64,000 bases of DNA. Source: Arthrobacter agilis. Its GTDB lineage: Bacteria > Actinomycetota > Actinomycetes > Actinomycetales > Micrococcaceae. A model generated the notes under the pieces. It ran no database searches and was not told the DNA's origin. It saw only the letters and a list, made by a program, of their open reading frames with translations. Where the stretch lies: contig NZ_NFSC01000022.1 in NCBI RefSeq assembly GCF_002157505.1, forward strand, positions 1 through 64,000, read 5' to 3'. Of this stretch, positions 24,442 through 33,275 are shown in pieces (the first letter of the stretch is position 1; each line of letters starts with the position of its first letter). Made by a program: the position numbers and the translations under genes.

Positions 24442-25485
24442 ATGGCTGCCAGCCGCAATCCGCTCGACGACCTGCGCGAGACGATCGGGCATCTGGCCGA
24501 TCAGCTCAAGCTGCCCGGTTCGGAGCGGGTGGATGACCTGATGGGTGATCTCATCGGTACCCGGCCCGGGCCGGCCCGACCGCTCTCCGAGGTGCAGGCC
24601 GAGCTCGACGCGCTGGTCGGGCTGGAGACCGTGAAGGAACAGGTGCGGGCGCTCGTTGCACTACTGCAGGTCCAGGCGCGCCGCAAGGCGCACGGACTGC
24701 CGGAGGTGGCGACATCACAGCACCTGGTGTTCCTCGGAAACCCGGGCACCGGCAAGACCACCGTGGCGCGGCTCCTGGCCGAGATGTACCGCGCGGTCGG
24801 CCTGCTGCAGAAAGGCCACCTGGTCGAGGTCGACCGCTCGGGCCTGGTGGGACAGTACGTCGGCGCGACCGCCATCAAGACGGACCGGGTGATCCGGCGG
24901 GCGCTGGACGGCGTCCTGTTCATCGACGAGGCCTACGCCCTGACTCCGGAGGACGGCCGGACGGACTTCGGCCCCGAGGCGATCGAGGTCCTGCTCAAGC
25001 GGATGGAGGACCACCGCCACCGCCTGGTCGTAATCGTGGCCGGTTATCCGCGGCTGATGGAGTCGTTCCTGCTCTCGAACCCCGGCCTGCGCTCCCGGTT
25101 CGCCCGCGAGATCACCTTCCCGGACTACTCCGTCGATGCGCTCCAGACGATCTTCTCCCAGATGCTGGCCCAGCACGAGTACACGCTGGAGCCGGGCGCG
25201 GAACAGATGCTGCGCCGCGTCCTCGCCGGCCTCCACGCCGGCGAGGACTCCGGCAACGCGCGGTTCGCCCGCACACTCTTCGAGCAGGCGCTCAACCGCC
25301 AGGCACTGAGGCTGTCGCTCGACGAGGACCGGGACCTCGACGCGCTCGATCGCGAAGACGTCATGACGCTCACCACGGACGACATCGTCGAGGCCGCACG
25401 AGCCCTGGGCGAGGGACCGGCGCCGGAACCCGAACCCGAACGCGAACCGTCGCGGTGGTGGCGCTGGCTGATCGAATCGACATGA
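24442..25485 (+). CDS. AAA+ ATPase, CbbX/SpoVK-like
   Basis: A 347-residue ATPase. The N-terminal 70 residues are helical, with LDALVGLETVKEQVRAL leading the AAA+ core. Walker A is GNPGTGKTT (about residue 100), Walker B is GVLFIDEAYAL, and arginine-finger-like SNPGLRSRF follows. CbbX-type proteins remodel protein complexes; the best-known client is RuBisCO, and none is seen here. ATG at 24442 follows AGGAGAAA. The acidic C terminus has a PEPEPEREP run. Function in this genome is open. Confidence 0.85.
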   Translation: MAASRNPLDDLRETIGHLADQLKLPGSERVDDLMGDLIGTRPGPARPLSEVQAELDALVGLETVKEQVRALVALLQVQARRKAHGLPEVATSQHLVFLGNPGTGKTTVARLLAEMYRAVGLLQKGHLVEVDRSGLVGQYVGATAIKTDRVIRRALDGVLFIDEAYALTPEDGRTDFGPEAIEVLLKRMEDHRHRLVVIVAGYPRLMESFLLSNPGLRSRFAREITFPDYSVDALQTIFSQMLAQHEYTLEPGAEQMLRRVLAGLHAGEDSGNARFARTLFEQALNRQALRLSLDEDRDLDALDREDVMTLTTDDIVEAARALGEGPAPEPEPEREPSRWWRWLIEST

Positions 25486-25522
25486 CGGACCTGGTACGGG
25501 GAAGAGCAGGAGGGACGGTCGG

Positions 25523-26206
25523 ATGACCGAGCTGGCAGGAGCATCCGAGCGGGCTGCCGCGGGCAGCAAGTCCCAGCAGGCGTATGCCGCGGTCACGGCG
25601 CGGATCGTGGACGGCACCTACCCGCCCGGGCACCGCCTCGTGCTCGCGAAGATCGCCCATGACCTCGGCGTGAGCGTGGTACCCGTGCGTGAGGCGATCC
25701 GTCGCCTCGAAGCCGAGGGTCTGGTCACCTTCACGCGCAACGTGGGAGCGACGGTCGCGGGCATCGATCCCACCGAGTACCTCTACACCATGCAGACCCT
25801 GAGCCTCGTCGAGGGCGCGGCGACAGCGCTGTCCGCTCCCCTCATCGGCCCGGGGGACATCACCCGCGCGCGCGCCGTCAACGAGGAGATGCGGGCCTGC
25901 CTGCAGCACTTCGACCCGCTGCGGTTCACCCGGCTGAACCAGGACTTCCACGCCATCCTCTTCGAGCATTGCCCCAATCCCCACATCCTCGACCTGGTGC
26001 ACCGGGGCTGGAACCGCCTGGCATCCCTGCGGTCCTCGACCTTCCGTTTCGTCCCCGGCCGTGCCCGGGAATCGGTCGAGGAACACGAGGCACTCCTCCA
26101 GCTCATCGAGACCGGTGCGGACGCCGACGCGATCGAGCGGGCCGCCCGCCTCCACCGCGGTGCAACCCTCGACGCCTACCTGGCGCACTCCGGCGCCGAC
26201 CGCTAG
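25523..26206 (+). CDS. GntR-family (FCD) transcriptional regulator
   Basis: A 227-residue regulator. The winged helix is at about residues 15-85 (YAAVTARIVDGTYPPGHRL, LGVSVVPVREAIRRLEAEGLV) and the FCD effector domain follows, with paired His in NQDFHAILFEHC. AGGAGGG precedes the ATG. It is unlike the two island regulators in sequence. A candidate target is the CGTATACG site at 21590-21602, by inference only. Confidence 0.88.
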   Translation: MTELAGASERAAAGSKSQQAYAAVTARIVDGTYPPGHRLVLAKIAHDLGVSVVPVREAIRRLEAEGLVTFTRNVGATVAGIDPTEYLYTMQTLSLVEGAATALSAPLIGPGDITRARAVNEEMRACLQHFDPLRFTRLNQDFHAILFEHCPNPHILDLVHRGWNRLASLRSSTFRFVPGRARESVEEHEALLQLIETGADADAIERAARLHRGATLDAYLAHSGADR

Positions 26207-26342
26207 GACCTTCCAGCGGCAGCGAGCCAGCGCCCGCACGCGGACGGGCCGCCCAGCGGCTACCGATATCGGAGCCGCTGGTCACAGCCCGGTGCTAACG
26301 GTCACCAAGACTGCGCACAGGGTGGGTTCGTAGAACTGATGT

Positions 26343-27806
26343 ATGGCCCTTCACGACCCTTCGACCCAGCTCCCCCTCGTCGGTCCGCGCCGGCAGTTGC
26401 CACCGGCACCTGCGGTGCCGCCGACCCTGGGCCTACCCCTCTCCGCCTACCGACAGAGGGCGCGCAGGCGATTGTGGGCGGCTGACGCCCTCACCGTCGT
26501 CCTGGCCGCGTCCGTCGCTGTTGCTGTCGCTCTCTACCTCAGCGACGGTGGAGCATCGGGCTTCGGGACGCCGTCGGGATTCCTGACGTCCCTGGGAGTG
26601 GTCGCCGGCCTCGCCGCGATGGATCTGGTGCTCGTCATGTTCCTGTTGTCGGCGAGGGTACCGGTCATCGACAGGACGATCGGGCAGGACAAGGCCCTCA
26701 TGCTCCACGGGGCGCTGGGCAAACCCATCCTCTACCTGCTGATCGCGCATGGTGCGCTGCTGCTCCTGGGGTACGCGGCCACCGAGGGCATCGGTCCGAT
26801 CACCGAAGCGCTCTCGCTCTGGGCGAGCGGACGGGACCTGCAGTGGGCGGTGGTCTCCCTGGGCCTGTTCATCCTCGTCGCCGTCACCTCCCTGGTGGCA
26901 GTGAAGCGCCGGCTCGACCAGGAGGTCTGGCATGGCATCCACCTGCTCACCTACGCGGCGGTGGCCCTCTCCATCCCTCACCAGTTCAGCCTCAGCGGGC
27001 TCTTCTCGCCCGGCAGCCCACAGCGCTGGTACTGGCTGACGCTGATGGTCCTGACCGGCGCAGCCGTCCTGACCTATCGGGTGCTGGTACCGCTCACCCG
27101 TTCCCTGCATCACCAGGTGCGCATCACACGTGTCACCAGCGTCGCTCCGGGCGTGGTCACCATCGACATGACGGGCCGGGACCTGGAACGGCTGCATGCC
27201 CAGGCAGGACAATTCTTCATCTGGCGTTTCCTGACTCCCGCACTCTGGTGGCAGCCCCACCCGTTCTCCGTCTCGGCCACTCCGACGCCCACATCCCTGC
27301 GCATCACGGTCCGGAACCTCGGAGCGGGTACCGCCAGGCTGATGGACGTCCGCCCCGGGACGAGGGTGGCGATCGAAGGGCCGTACGGCATCTTCACCGA
27401 AGCCGCCCGTACCTCGCGCCAGGTACTCCTGGTGGGCTCGGGCATCGGCAACGCCCCGATCCGCGGGCTCCTCGAGGGCCTGACGTTCCTCCCCGGAGAA
27501 GCGACAGTGATCCTCCGTGCATCGAGCCCGGCCGAGGTGTACCTCCTCGACGAGATCAGCGCGCTGTGCGAGTACCGGGGAGTGCGCCTCTTCGTCCTGA
27601 CCGGCCGACGGGCAACCGGGCACTCGTCCTGGCTGCCGGCGACGGCGGTCGGAGCGGGCTACACCCTCGGCTCCTACCTGCCGGCAGGGCAGATTCCGGA
27701 CGTGTACGTCTGCGGTCCGCTGCCCTGGACCGACCTCGTACGGCAGGACGCCCTCGACGCCGGTATCCCGGCCGAGAGCATCCACGCGGAGAAGTTCGCC
27801 CTATGA
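26343..27806 (+). CDS. Membrane ferric-reductase-like flavoprotein (heme, FAD and NAD(P) domains)
   Basis: A 487-residue protein. The N-terminal half has six or so membrane helices, with heme-ligand-type histidines in HGALGKPILYLLIAHGA and WHGIHLLTYAAVALSIPHQ. The C-terminal half is a ferredoxin-NADP-reductase module with FAD motif HPFSVS, the NAD(P) motif VGSGIGNAPIRG and a CGPLPW end. It would move electrons from cytoplasmic NAD(P)H across the membrane. Its stop overlaps the start of the FMN-binding protein gene (ATGA), so the FMN proteins outside are the likely acceptors. Confidence 0.88.
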   Translation: MALHDPSTQLPLVGPRRQLPPAPAVPPTLGLPLSAYRQRARRRLWAADALTVVLAASVAVAVALYLSDGGASGFGTPSGFLTSLGVVAGLAAMDLVLVMFLLSARVPVIDRTIGQDKALMLHGALGKPILYLLIAHGALLLLGYAATEGIGPITEALSLWASGRDLQWAVVSLGLFILVAVTSLVAVKRRLDQEVWHGIHLLTYAAVALSIPHQFSLSGLFSPGSPQRWYWLTLMVLTGAAVLTYRVLVPLTRSLHHQVRITRVTSVAPGVVTIDMTGRDLERLHAQAGQFFIWRFLTPALWWQPHPFSVSATPTPTSLRITVRNLGAGTARLMDVRPGTRVAIEGPYGIFTEAARTSRQVLLVGSGIGNAPIRGLLEGLTFLPGEATVILRASSPAEVYLLDEISALCEYRGVRLFVLTGRRATGHSSWLPATAVGAGYTLGSYLPAGQIPDVYVCGPLPWTDLVRQDALDAGIPAESIHAEKFAL

Positions 27807-28258
27807 GGCCCCGGGCTGTCCTCGGATCGGCTGCCGCCTCCCTGTCGATCCTCGTCCTGGGCTGGCAGCTCGGCGGACAACCTGCCACTGTCGCAGGCAG
27901 CACCACCAGCTCACTCACCACTACCGGCACCGGAGCCGGCACCGGCGATGGGGCGCCTGCCAGTAGTGCGCTGGATGCGGGGGCGGCCGCCTCCTACACG
28001 GGCACCACCAGCACGTCCCGGTACGGTTCGATCACGGTGTCGATCACCGTCGAGGACGGAACGCTCACCGATGCCACCGCCGAGGTGAGCGCCGACGACG
28101 GGCGGTCCAGGAGCATCAGCGCACGCGCCGTTCCCCTCCTGCGCAGCGAGGTGCTCACTGCACAGTCGGCGGAGGTGAGCATGGTCAGCGGGGCGACCTA
28201 CACGTCCGAGGGATACCTCTCCTCGCTGCAGTCTGCACTCGACCAGGCGGGCCTGTGA
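27803..28258 (+). CDS. Exported FMN-binding domain protein 1
   Basis: A 151-residue protein with an N-terminal signal-anchor (VLGSAAASLSILVLGWQLGG), a Thr/Ser/Gly-rich linker and a C-terminal FMN-binding domain. The domain ends in VSGATYTSEGYLSSLQSAL; the Thr of SGAT is the expected site for covalent FMN attachment by ApbE. The ATG at 27803 lies in the stop of the reductase gene. It should act outside the membrane as an electron carrier. Confidence 0.85.
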   Translation: MRPRAVLGSAAASLSILVLGWQLGGQPATVAGSTTSSLTTTGTGAGTGDGAPASSALDAGAAASYTGTTSTSRYGSITVSITVEDGTLTDATAEVSADDGRSRSISARAVPLLRSEVLTAQSAEVSMVSGATYTSEGYLSSLQSALDQAGL

Positions 28259-28379
28259 CAGGACGGCGCTGCCCCACAACGCATCCGGCCGCGCCTCCGA
28301 AGCCTTCCTGTCTGCAGAACGGCTCACCCCTGGACCTCCTGCATGACAGGGCTCCAGCTTCCCCCGAAAGGAACGAACC

Positions 28380-28907
28380 ATGAGACTCCGAGCCTTCGCT
28401 TCGGCAGTCACCGCCACCACTTGCATCCTCATCATCGGCTGGCAGCTCGGCACCCCGGCCAGTGATGCGACGACGGCGACGACGGCGCAGGACCGCGACG
28501 GCCGTGATGAGGGACGCATGTCCCAGGCGTTCGCCGACCGCTCCGACCGTCCCGGGCGCGGGGGCCAGGACGGGCGCGGCGCACGTTTCGAGGCTGCCGC
28601 CACCCCCACAACCTTCACCGCCCTCGGTGCCTCCGACGGCACCTTCTTCGGCCCTCCGATCCCCTACCCCCGCGGGTCGGTGGAGGTGGGAGTCACGGTC
28701 GCCGACGGCGTCATCACCGACGTCGAGGCCGCCCTCGTCGCCCAGAACCCGGTATCCCGGGACATCAACGGGCGGGTAGCTCCCCTGCTCCGGAACGCCG
28801 TCCTCACCACGCAGACCAGCGACATCACCATGATCAGCGGAGCGACCTACACGTCCGAGGCCTATGCCGCCTCGCTGCAGGCCGCCCTCGACGAGGCGAC
28901 ACCATGA
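28380..28907 (+). CDS. Exported FMN-binding domain protein 2
   Basis: A 175-residue protein built like its neighbour: an N-terminal hydrophobic segment (RAFASAVTATTCILIIGWQL), an Arg/Asp-rich linker and an FMN-binding domain ending in ISGATYTSEAYAASLQAAL. GAAAGGA precedes ATG. It overlaps apbE by 4 bases. The pair probably arose by tandem duplication. Two carriers may allow a chain or different acceptors. Confidence 0.85.
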   Translation: MRLRAFASAVTATTCILIIGWQLGTPASDATTATTAQDRDGRDEGRMSQAFADRSDRPGRGGQDGRGARFEAAATPTTFTALGASDGTFFGPPIPYPRGSVEVGVTVADGVITDVEAALVAQNPVSRDINGRVAPLLRNAVLTTQTSDITMISGATYTSEAYAASLQAALDEATP

Positions 28908-29692
28908 CGGCCCCCGGTGCGGCCCCGGAGAACCTTTGCGACAATCCGGCCGACAGTCCGATCGCCGGACCCGCCGCCGTCTTCCGGACGATGGGCACGG
29001 TCGTGAGTTTCCGGGCTTCCCTGTCGGTGCGGACCGCTTTCACGGCAGACCTCGAGCAGGTCTTCCGGGACCACGACGAACGGTTCAGCCTGTACCGGCC
29101 CGACTCGGAATTGAGCAGGATAGCCACAGGCCACCTCGCGCTGTCCCGGAGCTCGGAAGAGCTCCGGGACATGTACGCCCTGGCGGTGGAATGGCGCAAT
29201 GCCACGGGGAGCCTGTTCCAGCCGAGCGACCCGGACGGCCGGCTGGACCTCAACGGCGTGGTCAAAGCCCACGCAATCCACCGCGCAGGAGCCTTCCTGG
29301 AGCAGCAGGGGGCCACGGACTGGTCACTGAACTGCGGAGGGGACATCTTGTGCAGCGGCCTGCAGTCCCCTGGAGTCCCGTGGACCATCGGCATCGCCGA
29401 TCCCGCCGATCGCACCGCCCTGGTCGCCACGGTAGCGGCCACGCCCACCCGCAGGGCGATCGCCACCTCCGGGACCAGCGAACGTGGACAGCACATCTGG
29501 GCCCGCACACGTGGGGAAACGGAGACCCCGCTCGACCAGGTCACCGTAGCCGCAGCCGACATCCTCACGGCCGACGTGCTCGCCACCGCTATCTGCGCGG
29601 GCGGCTCCAGCAGCATCCGGGACCTCGCGGAACGGTTCGGCGTCGACGTATGGGCGATCGACGCCGACCGGCAGCTGGTCCGGACGCCCTGA
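28904..29692 (+). CDS. apbE: FAD:protein FMN transferase (ApbE)
   Basis: A 262-residue transferase that attaches FMN through a phosphoester to Thr in target proteins. It shows RTMGTVVSF near residue 28, DLNGVVKAHAIHRA and SLNCGGDILCSG, then TSGTSERGQHIWARTRG. The length is at the short end of the family, and no signal peptide or lipobox is evident. If active inside the cell, its substrates would have to be modified before or during export. ATGA overlap couples it to the second FMN protein. Confidence 0.9.
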   Translation: MTAPGAAPENLCDNPADSPIAGPAAVFRTMGTVVSFRASLSVRTAFTADLEQVFRDHDERFSLYRPDSELSRIATGHLALSRSSEELRDMYALAVEWRNATGSLFQPSDPDGRLDLNGVVKAHAIHRAGAFLEQQGATDWSLNCGGDILCSGLQSPGVPWTIGIADPADRTALVATVAATPTRRAIATSGTSERGQHIWARTRGETETPLDQVTVAAADILTADVLATAICAGGSSSIRDLAERFGVDVWAIDADRQLVRTP

Positions 29693-29790
29693 GCGAGGAT
29701 CCGTCGCGGCTCGGTCGGCGCCGCGAGCGGCACGCGATCGGGGCGGGCCGCCGTCGTGGATCCGGAGCGCCTTCCCGCTAGGCTCCAGTC

Positions 29791-30195
29791 ATGACGCGAT
29801 CCTCCGCCCCCAGATCCACCCGACGAACGGCCGGAATCGCGGTCCTGCTCCTGGGGGTGGTCTCTGCTTTCCAGGCGGCGCTGGCGGGAGGAGCGCCGTG
29901 GGGGTCGGCCGCCTACGGCGGCTACCACCGCGGCACGCTGCCGACCAGGTTCCGGGCGACCAGCGCCGCCTCATCGCTGGCCTACCTCGCGCTCGCCCTC
30001 GTCACGGTGAGCGGGCGCCCGGAGACGACGACGAAGCGCCGGATCCTCAAAGGCTCCGCGGGCCTGATGGGAGTGGGCACGGTGATGAACCTGGCCTCGC
30101 GGTCCCGCGTCGAACGCCTGCTGTGGACACCTGTTGCAGGGGCCCTTGCCGTCACCCTGCTGCGCGTCGCGCGGAACCTGCCGGGCCGGCCGTAA
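29791..30195 (+). CDS. Small integral membrane protein, unknown function
   Basis: A 134-residue protein with a basic N terminus and about four hydrophobic segments (GIAVLLLGVVSAFQAALAG, AASSLAYLALALVTVSG, GLMGVGTVMNLASRS, PVAGALAVTLLRVA). No motif identifies it. It stands alone, convergent with the rhamnose operon end 4 bases away. Confidence 0.6.
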   Translation: MTRSSAPRSTRRTAGIAVLLLGVVSAFQAALAGGAPWGSAAYGGYHRGTLPTRFRATSAASSLAYLALALVTVSGRPETTTKRRILKGSAGLMGVGTVMNLASRSRVERLLWTPVAGALAVTLLRVARNLPGRP

Positions 30196-30198
30196 CCC

Positions 30199-30525
30199 CT
30201 ACAGCTGGTCCTCGAGGTGGAAGACCTCCTCGAGCCGGAGGAAACCCTCGTCGGGCCGGCCGTCGAGCGCCACGAAGAACGGCGCCATGTCCGCCTGCCA
30301 CCGCGCATTGACCTCGGTCCCGGCCATGGCCGCCTGGGAGGCGGCGAAGTCCTCGCACTCCACGTAGCCGATCAGCAGGCCGTCCGGACGCAGGAACAGC
30401 GAGTAGTTGTTCCATCCCGTCTCCTTGAGCGCACGGGCCATGTCCGGCCAGATCGCGGCGTGGCGCTCGCGGTACTCGGGGATGCGCTCGGGCCTGACCT
30501 GCAACTGGAAGCACACGCGTTCCAT
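30199..30525 (-). CDS. rhaM: L-rhamnose mutarotase
   Basis: A 108-residue enzyme that interconverts alpha and beta L-rhamnose. It shows CFQLQVRPERIPEYRERHAAIWPDM at the N terminus with the active-site His, then NNYSLFL and LIGYVECEDF. Length is normal. It is the last gene of the long minus-strand transport operon, after the isomerase-like gene. Confidence 0.92.
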   Translation of the reverse strand: MERVCFQLQVRPERIPEYRERHAAIWPDMARALKETGWNNYSLFLRPDGLLIGYVECEDFAASQAAMAGTEVNARWQADMAPFFVALDGRPDEGFLRLEEVFHLEDQL

Positions 30526-30573
30526 CGATTGTTGTTCCTTCGCTGTCGGAGGGGTGCTGTCAGAGGGGTGCTG

Positions 30574-32040
30574 TCAGAGGCTGACGTGGCGGTGTTCGAC
30601 GCCGAGGAGGGACGCCGCCGCCTTCACGTCGGCGGCACGGTGCCCCACGCAGAGCGCCCAGTGGTGGCCGATGCCGGTCTGGCTCCATGCATCCACCCAC
30701 AGTCCGGGGTCTCCCCCGAAGTCCACGCGCGACGTCGTGTTGCCGATGGCCAGCAGCGGACCGGGAACCACGGTCCCCTCGGACGTGATGAAGACGTAGG
30801 AGCCGTCCGGGTCCTGTCCGATGCCGAACGTCGTGACCGGCCCGTGCCGCACGTCGAACTCGACCGAGACGCCCCAGCCACGCTTGCCGTGATACACCCC
30901 GAGTCCGCGCAGCAGCGGGTCGGCAGCGCTGACGGCGAGGTGGGCCGGACCGTCGTGGCCCATCTCCACCACGTTGTCGAAGAAGTTCAGTGCCTGGATC
31001 TCGGTGAAGGACCCTCCCGCGCCCATGGCCTGAGCCGCCAGCATGGCGATCGAGGTCCGCAGCTCGTACTCGCCGGCCATCGGCACACCGCGCGCGGTGA
31101 GGATGGATGCGCCGAGGATCATGCCCGCCCCGAGGCGCTCATGCTGTTCCCCAGCGAGCCCGCGGTGGTAGTAGGCGAGGGAGTCGAGGTCGAATTCGGC
31201 CACGAGGCGGTCGAGGCCGACGGAGACCCTCGCGCCCCATGCGAAGTCCTCGTCGATGACCGACTCGTCCACGGTGAAGAGGCTCCGGGCGAGGGCCACG
31301 CGCTCGCGCACCTGCTGCTCCGTCACCTCGCCCACGAACTCGCGCAGGTCGTCGAACTCGAGGACCTCGACGTGTGAGCCGAACGTCGTCGACACCGTGG
31401 TGAGGTCGGTGGAGACGTCGAGCATGCCCGGGTAGACGTGGCCCATGAGCCCGTGGCGGGCGTGCCGGAGCCTGCCGCGAACCCCCGCGGCGTGGACCCA
31501 CCGGTTGATGCGCTCCCACGCCGATTCCTGCTTCAGGTGGCCGGACACCGACCGGAAGGGGATGCCGGCCCGCTGGAAGACGTTGGCGACCTCGGGGACC
31601 GGGCACTGGCCGCAGTAGGCGAGCCACTTGCCGGTGTCGAAGCTCGCGTGGTCCATGGCCTCCGTGGGCTGGAGGTCGATCACGAGGACCGGTGTGTTCG
31701 ATCGCTGGGCGATCGGCAGCACCATCGAGGATGTCAGGTACGTGGTGAGGAAGATGACGATCAGGTCGCAGTCCGCGCGGCGGAGCTCCTCCGCGGCCGC
31801 GGCCGCCTCGCGGGCATCGGACACGAAGCCGACGTCGGTCACTTCGGCGTCGAGCTCGTTGAATCGGGCCGTCACGTAGCGGGCCGACTCCTGCAGTTGC
31901 GGAAGGAGGTCGGGGAACTGGGGCCAGTACGCGCCGAGGCCGCCCGAGACCAGTCCGAGGCGGGTGGGCCGGCGGCGGATCGGCTCGAGCTGGACGGACA
32001 GGGCCAGCGGGGCGGGCCCGGCGGGAGAATCGGTGGTCAT
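30574..32040 (-). CDS. L-fucose/L-arabinose isomerase family protein
   Basis: A 488-residue protein with the two-part architecture of the arabinose/fucose isomerase family. The N-terminal part has RLGLVSGGLGAYWPQFPDLL, DLIVIFLTTYLTSS and LVIDLQP. The C-terminal part has a metal-site-like His in EMGHDGPAHLA and GHHWALCVGH. The start at 32040 follows AGGAG; the longer frame upstream is not coding. It lies between the sugar-binding protein and mutarotase genes. A canonical rhamnose isomerase is encoded separately at 38422, so this enzyme probably handles another deoxy or pentose sugar or acts as a second isomerase. The substrate is unknown. Confidence 0.78.
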   Translation of the reverse strand: MTTDSPAGPAPLALSVQLEPIRRRPTRLGLVSGGLGAYWPQFPDLLPQLQESARYVTARFNELDAEVTDVGFVSDAREAAAAAEELRRADCDLIVIFLTTYLTSSMVLPIAQRSNTPVLVIDLQPTEAMDHASFDTGKWLAYCGQCPVPEVANVFQRAGIPFRSVSGHLKQESAWERINRWVHAAGVRGRLRHARHGLMGHVYPGMLDVSTDLTTVSTTFGSHVEVLEFDDLREFVGEVTEQQVRERVALARSLFTVDESVIDEDFAWGARVSVGLDRLVAEFDLDSLAYYHRGLAGEQHERLGAGMILGASILTARGVPMAGEYELRTSIAMLAAQAMGAGGSFTEIQALNFFDNVVEMGHDGPAHLAVSAADPLLRGLGVYHGKRGWGVSVEFDVRHGPVTTFGIGQDPDGSYVFITSEGTVVPGPLLAIGNTTSRVDFGGDPGLWVDAWSQTGIGHHWALCVGHRAADVKAAASLLGVEHRHVSL

Positions 32041-32149
32041 GGATGCTCCTGGAACAACGGGTGCGACGACGGATGGAAGAAGCGGGAGGGAAGAGGCGGG
32101 AGGAACGGGAAAGGGCGGGACGCCTGACGGCGCCCCGCCCCTGGAACGA

Positions 32150-33214
32150 CTAGAAGTCGTAGTCGTCGATGTTGTCCGCGTTGAACTGCGTGGGGGGACC
32201 GACCAGGACGATCCCGCCGTCGCCGATCTCACGCTCGCCGAGTTCCCCGGCTTCGAAGGTGTCGCCGGTCTCTCCGGTGATGTCGCCGTCGGCCAGGGCC
32301 TTGCCGGCGAACGCCGCCACGTACCCGAGCTGTGCCGGATCCCAGAGCGCGAACTCGGTGACGGTGCCGTCCTTGACGAACGGGCGCATCTCGTTCGGCA
32401 GGCCCAGGCCCGTGAGTGCAACCTTGCCCTTGTACTCCGAGGTGGAGAGGTAGCGGGCGGTGGCTGCGATGCCGACCGTGGTGGGCGAGATGATGCCCTT
32501 CAGGTCCGGGTAGGCCTGCAGGAGTCCCTGTGCTTCCTGGAAGGACTTCGTGTCGTCGTCGTCGCCGTACACCTTCGCCACGAGCTTGATCTTCGCGTAG
32601 TCAGGGTTGGACTTCAGTTCCTCCTCCATGAACTTGATCCACTCGTTCTGGTTGGTGGCGTTGGCCGTGGCCGAGAGGATGGCAATCTCGCCCTCTCCAC
32701 CGATCTGCTCCGAGATCAGCTCGAGCTGGATCAGGGCCACGTCCTTGGCGTTGACCTGGCTGACGAAGACGTCGCGGTAGTCGGGGTTGGTGTCCGAGTC
32801 GAACGCCACGATCTTCGCGCCCGCCGTGCGGGCTTCCTCGAGGGCGGGCCCGACGGCGTCGGGATCGTTCGCGGCGATGACGATCACGTTGGTGCCGCGC
32901 TGGGTCTCGGCGTTGATGAAGGACACCTGGCTCGAGGCACTGGCGTCCAGCGGCCCGACGACCTCCGAGGAGGCGAAGCCTGCTTCCTTCGCTCCCTCCT
33001 CGCCGCCGCCCAGCACCACGTCGGTGTAGGGGTTGTTGAGCTGCTTGGGGATGAAGGTGATGGTCTGCTCGCCCTCCGACCCGCTGCCGCCCTCGCTGCC
33101 GCCGCCTTCGGTGGCCGCACCGCCGCCACATGCGCTGAGGACCAGGGCTGCGCTGGTTGCGAGGGCTGCGAATGCTGCCCGTCGTCCGGTGGATCCGGAG
33201 TGGATGAACCTCAT
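32150..33214 (-). CDS. rhaS: Sugar ABC transporter substrate-binding lipoprotein (rhamnose)
   Basis: A 354-residue type-I periplasmic-binding-fold protein. The lipobox LSAC at residues 27-30 follows a basic hydrophobic signal, then a Gly/Glu-rich linker. TITFIPKQLNNPYTD, VIAANDPDAVGPALEEARTAG and DSDTNPDYRDVF are typical of the RhaS branch. It captures sugar outside the membrane for the two permeases encoded upstream. GAAAGGAAGAAACA precedes the ATG. Confidence 0.9.
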   Translation of the reverse strand: MRFIHSGSTGRRAAFAALATSAALVLSACGGGAATEGGGSEGGSGSEGEQTITFIPKQLNNPYTDVVLGGGEEGAKEAGFASSEVVGPLDASASSQVSFINAETQRGTNVIVIAANDPDAVGPALEEARTAGAKIVAFDSDTNPDYRDVFVSQVNAKDVALIQLELISEQIGGEGEIAILSATANATNQNEWIKFMEEELKSNPDYAKIKLVAKVYGDDDDTKSFQEAQGLLQAYPDLKGIISPTTVGIAATARYLSTSEYKGKVALTGLGLPNEMRPFVKDGTVTEFALWDPAQLGYVAAFAGKALADGDITGETGDTFEAGELGEREIGDGGIVLVGPPTQFNADNIDDYDF

Positions 33215-33275
33215 TGTTTCTTCCTTTCGATGGGCGCTGGGAACCAGACGCCGGGTGCAACCCTAGGAGGACGGC

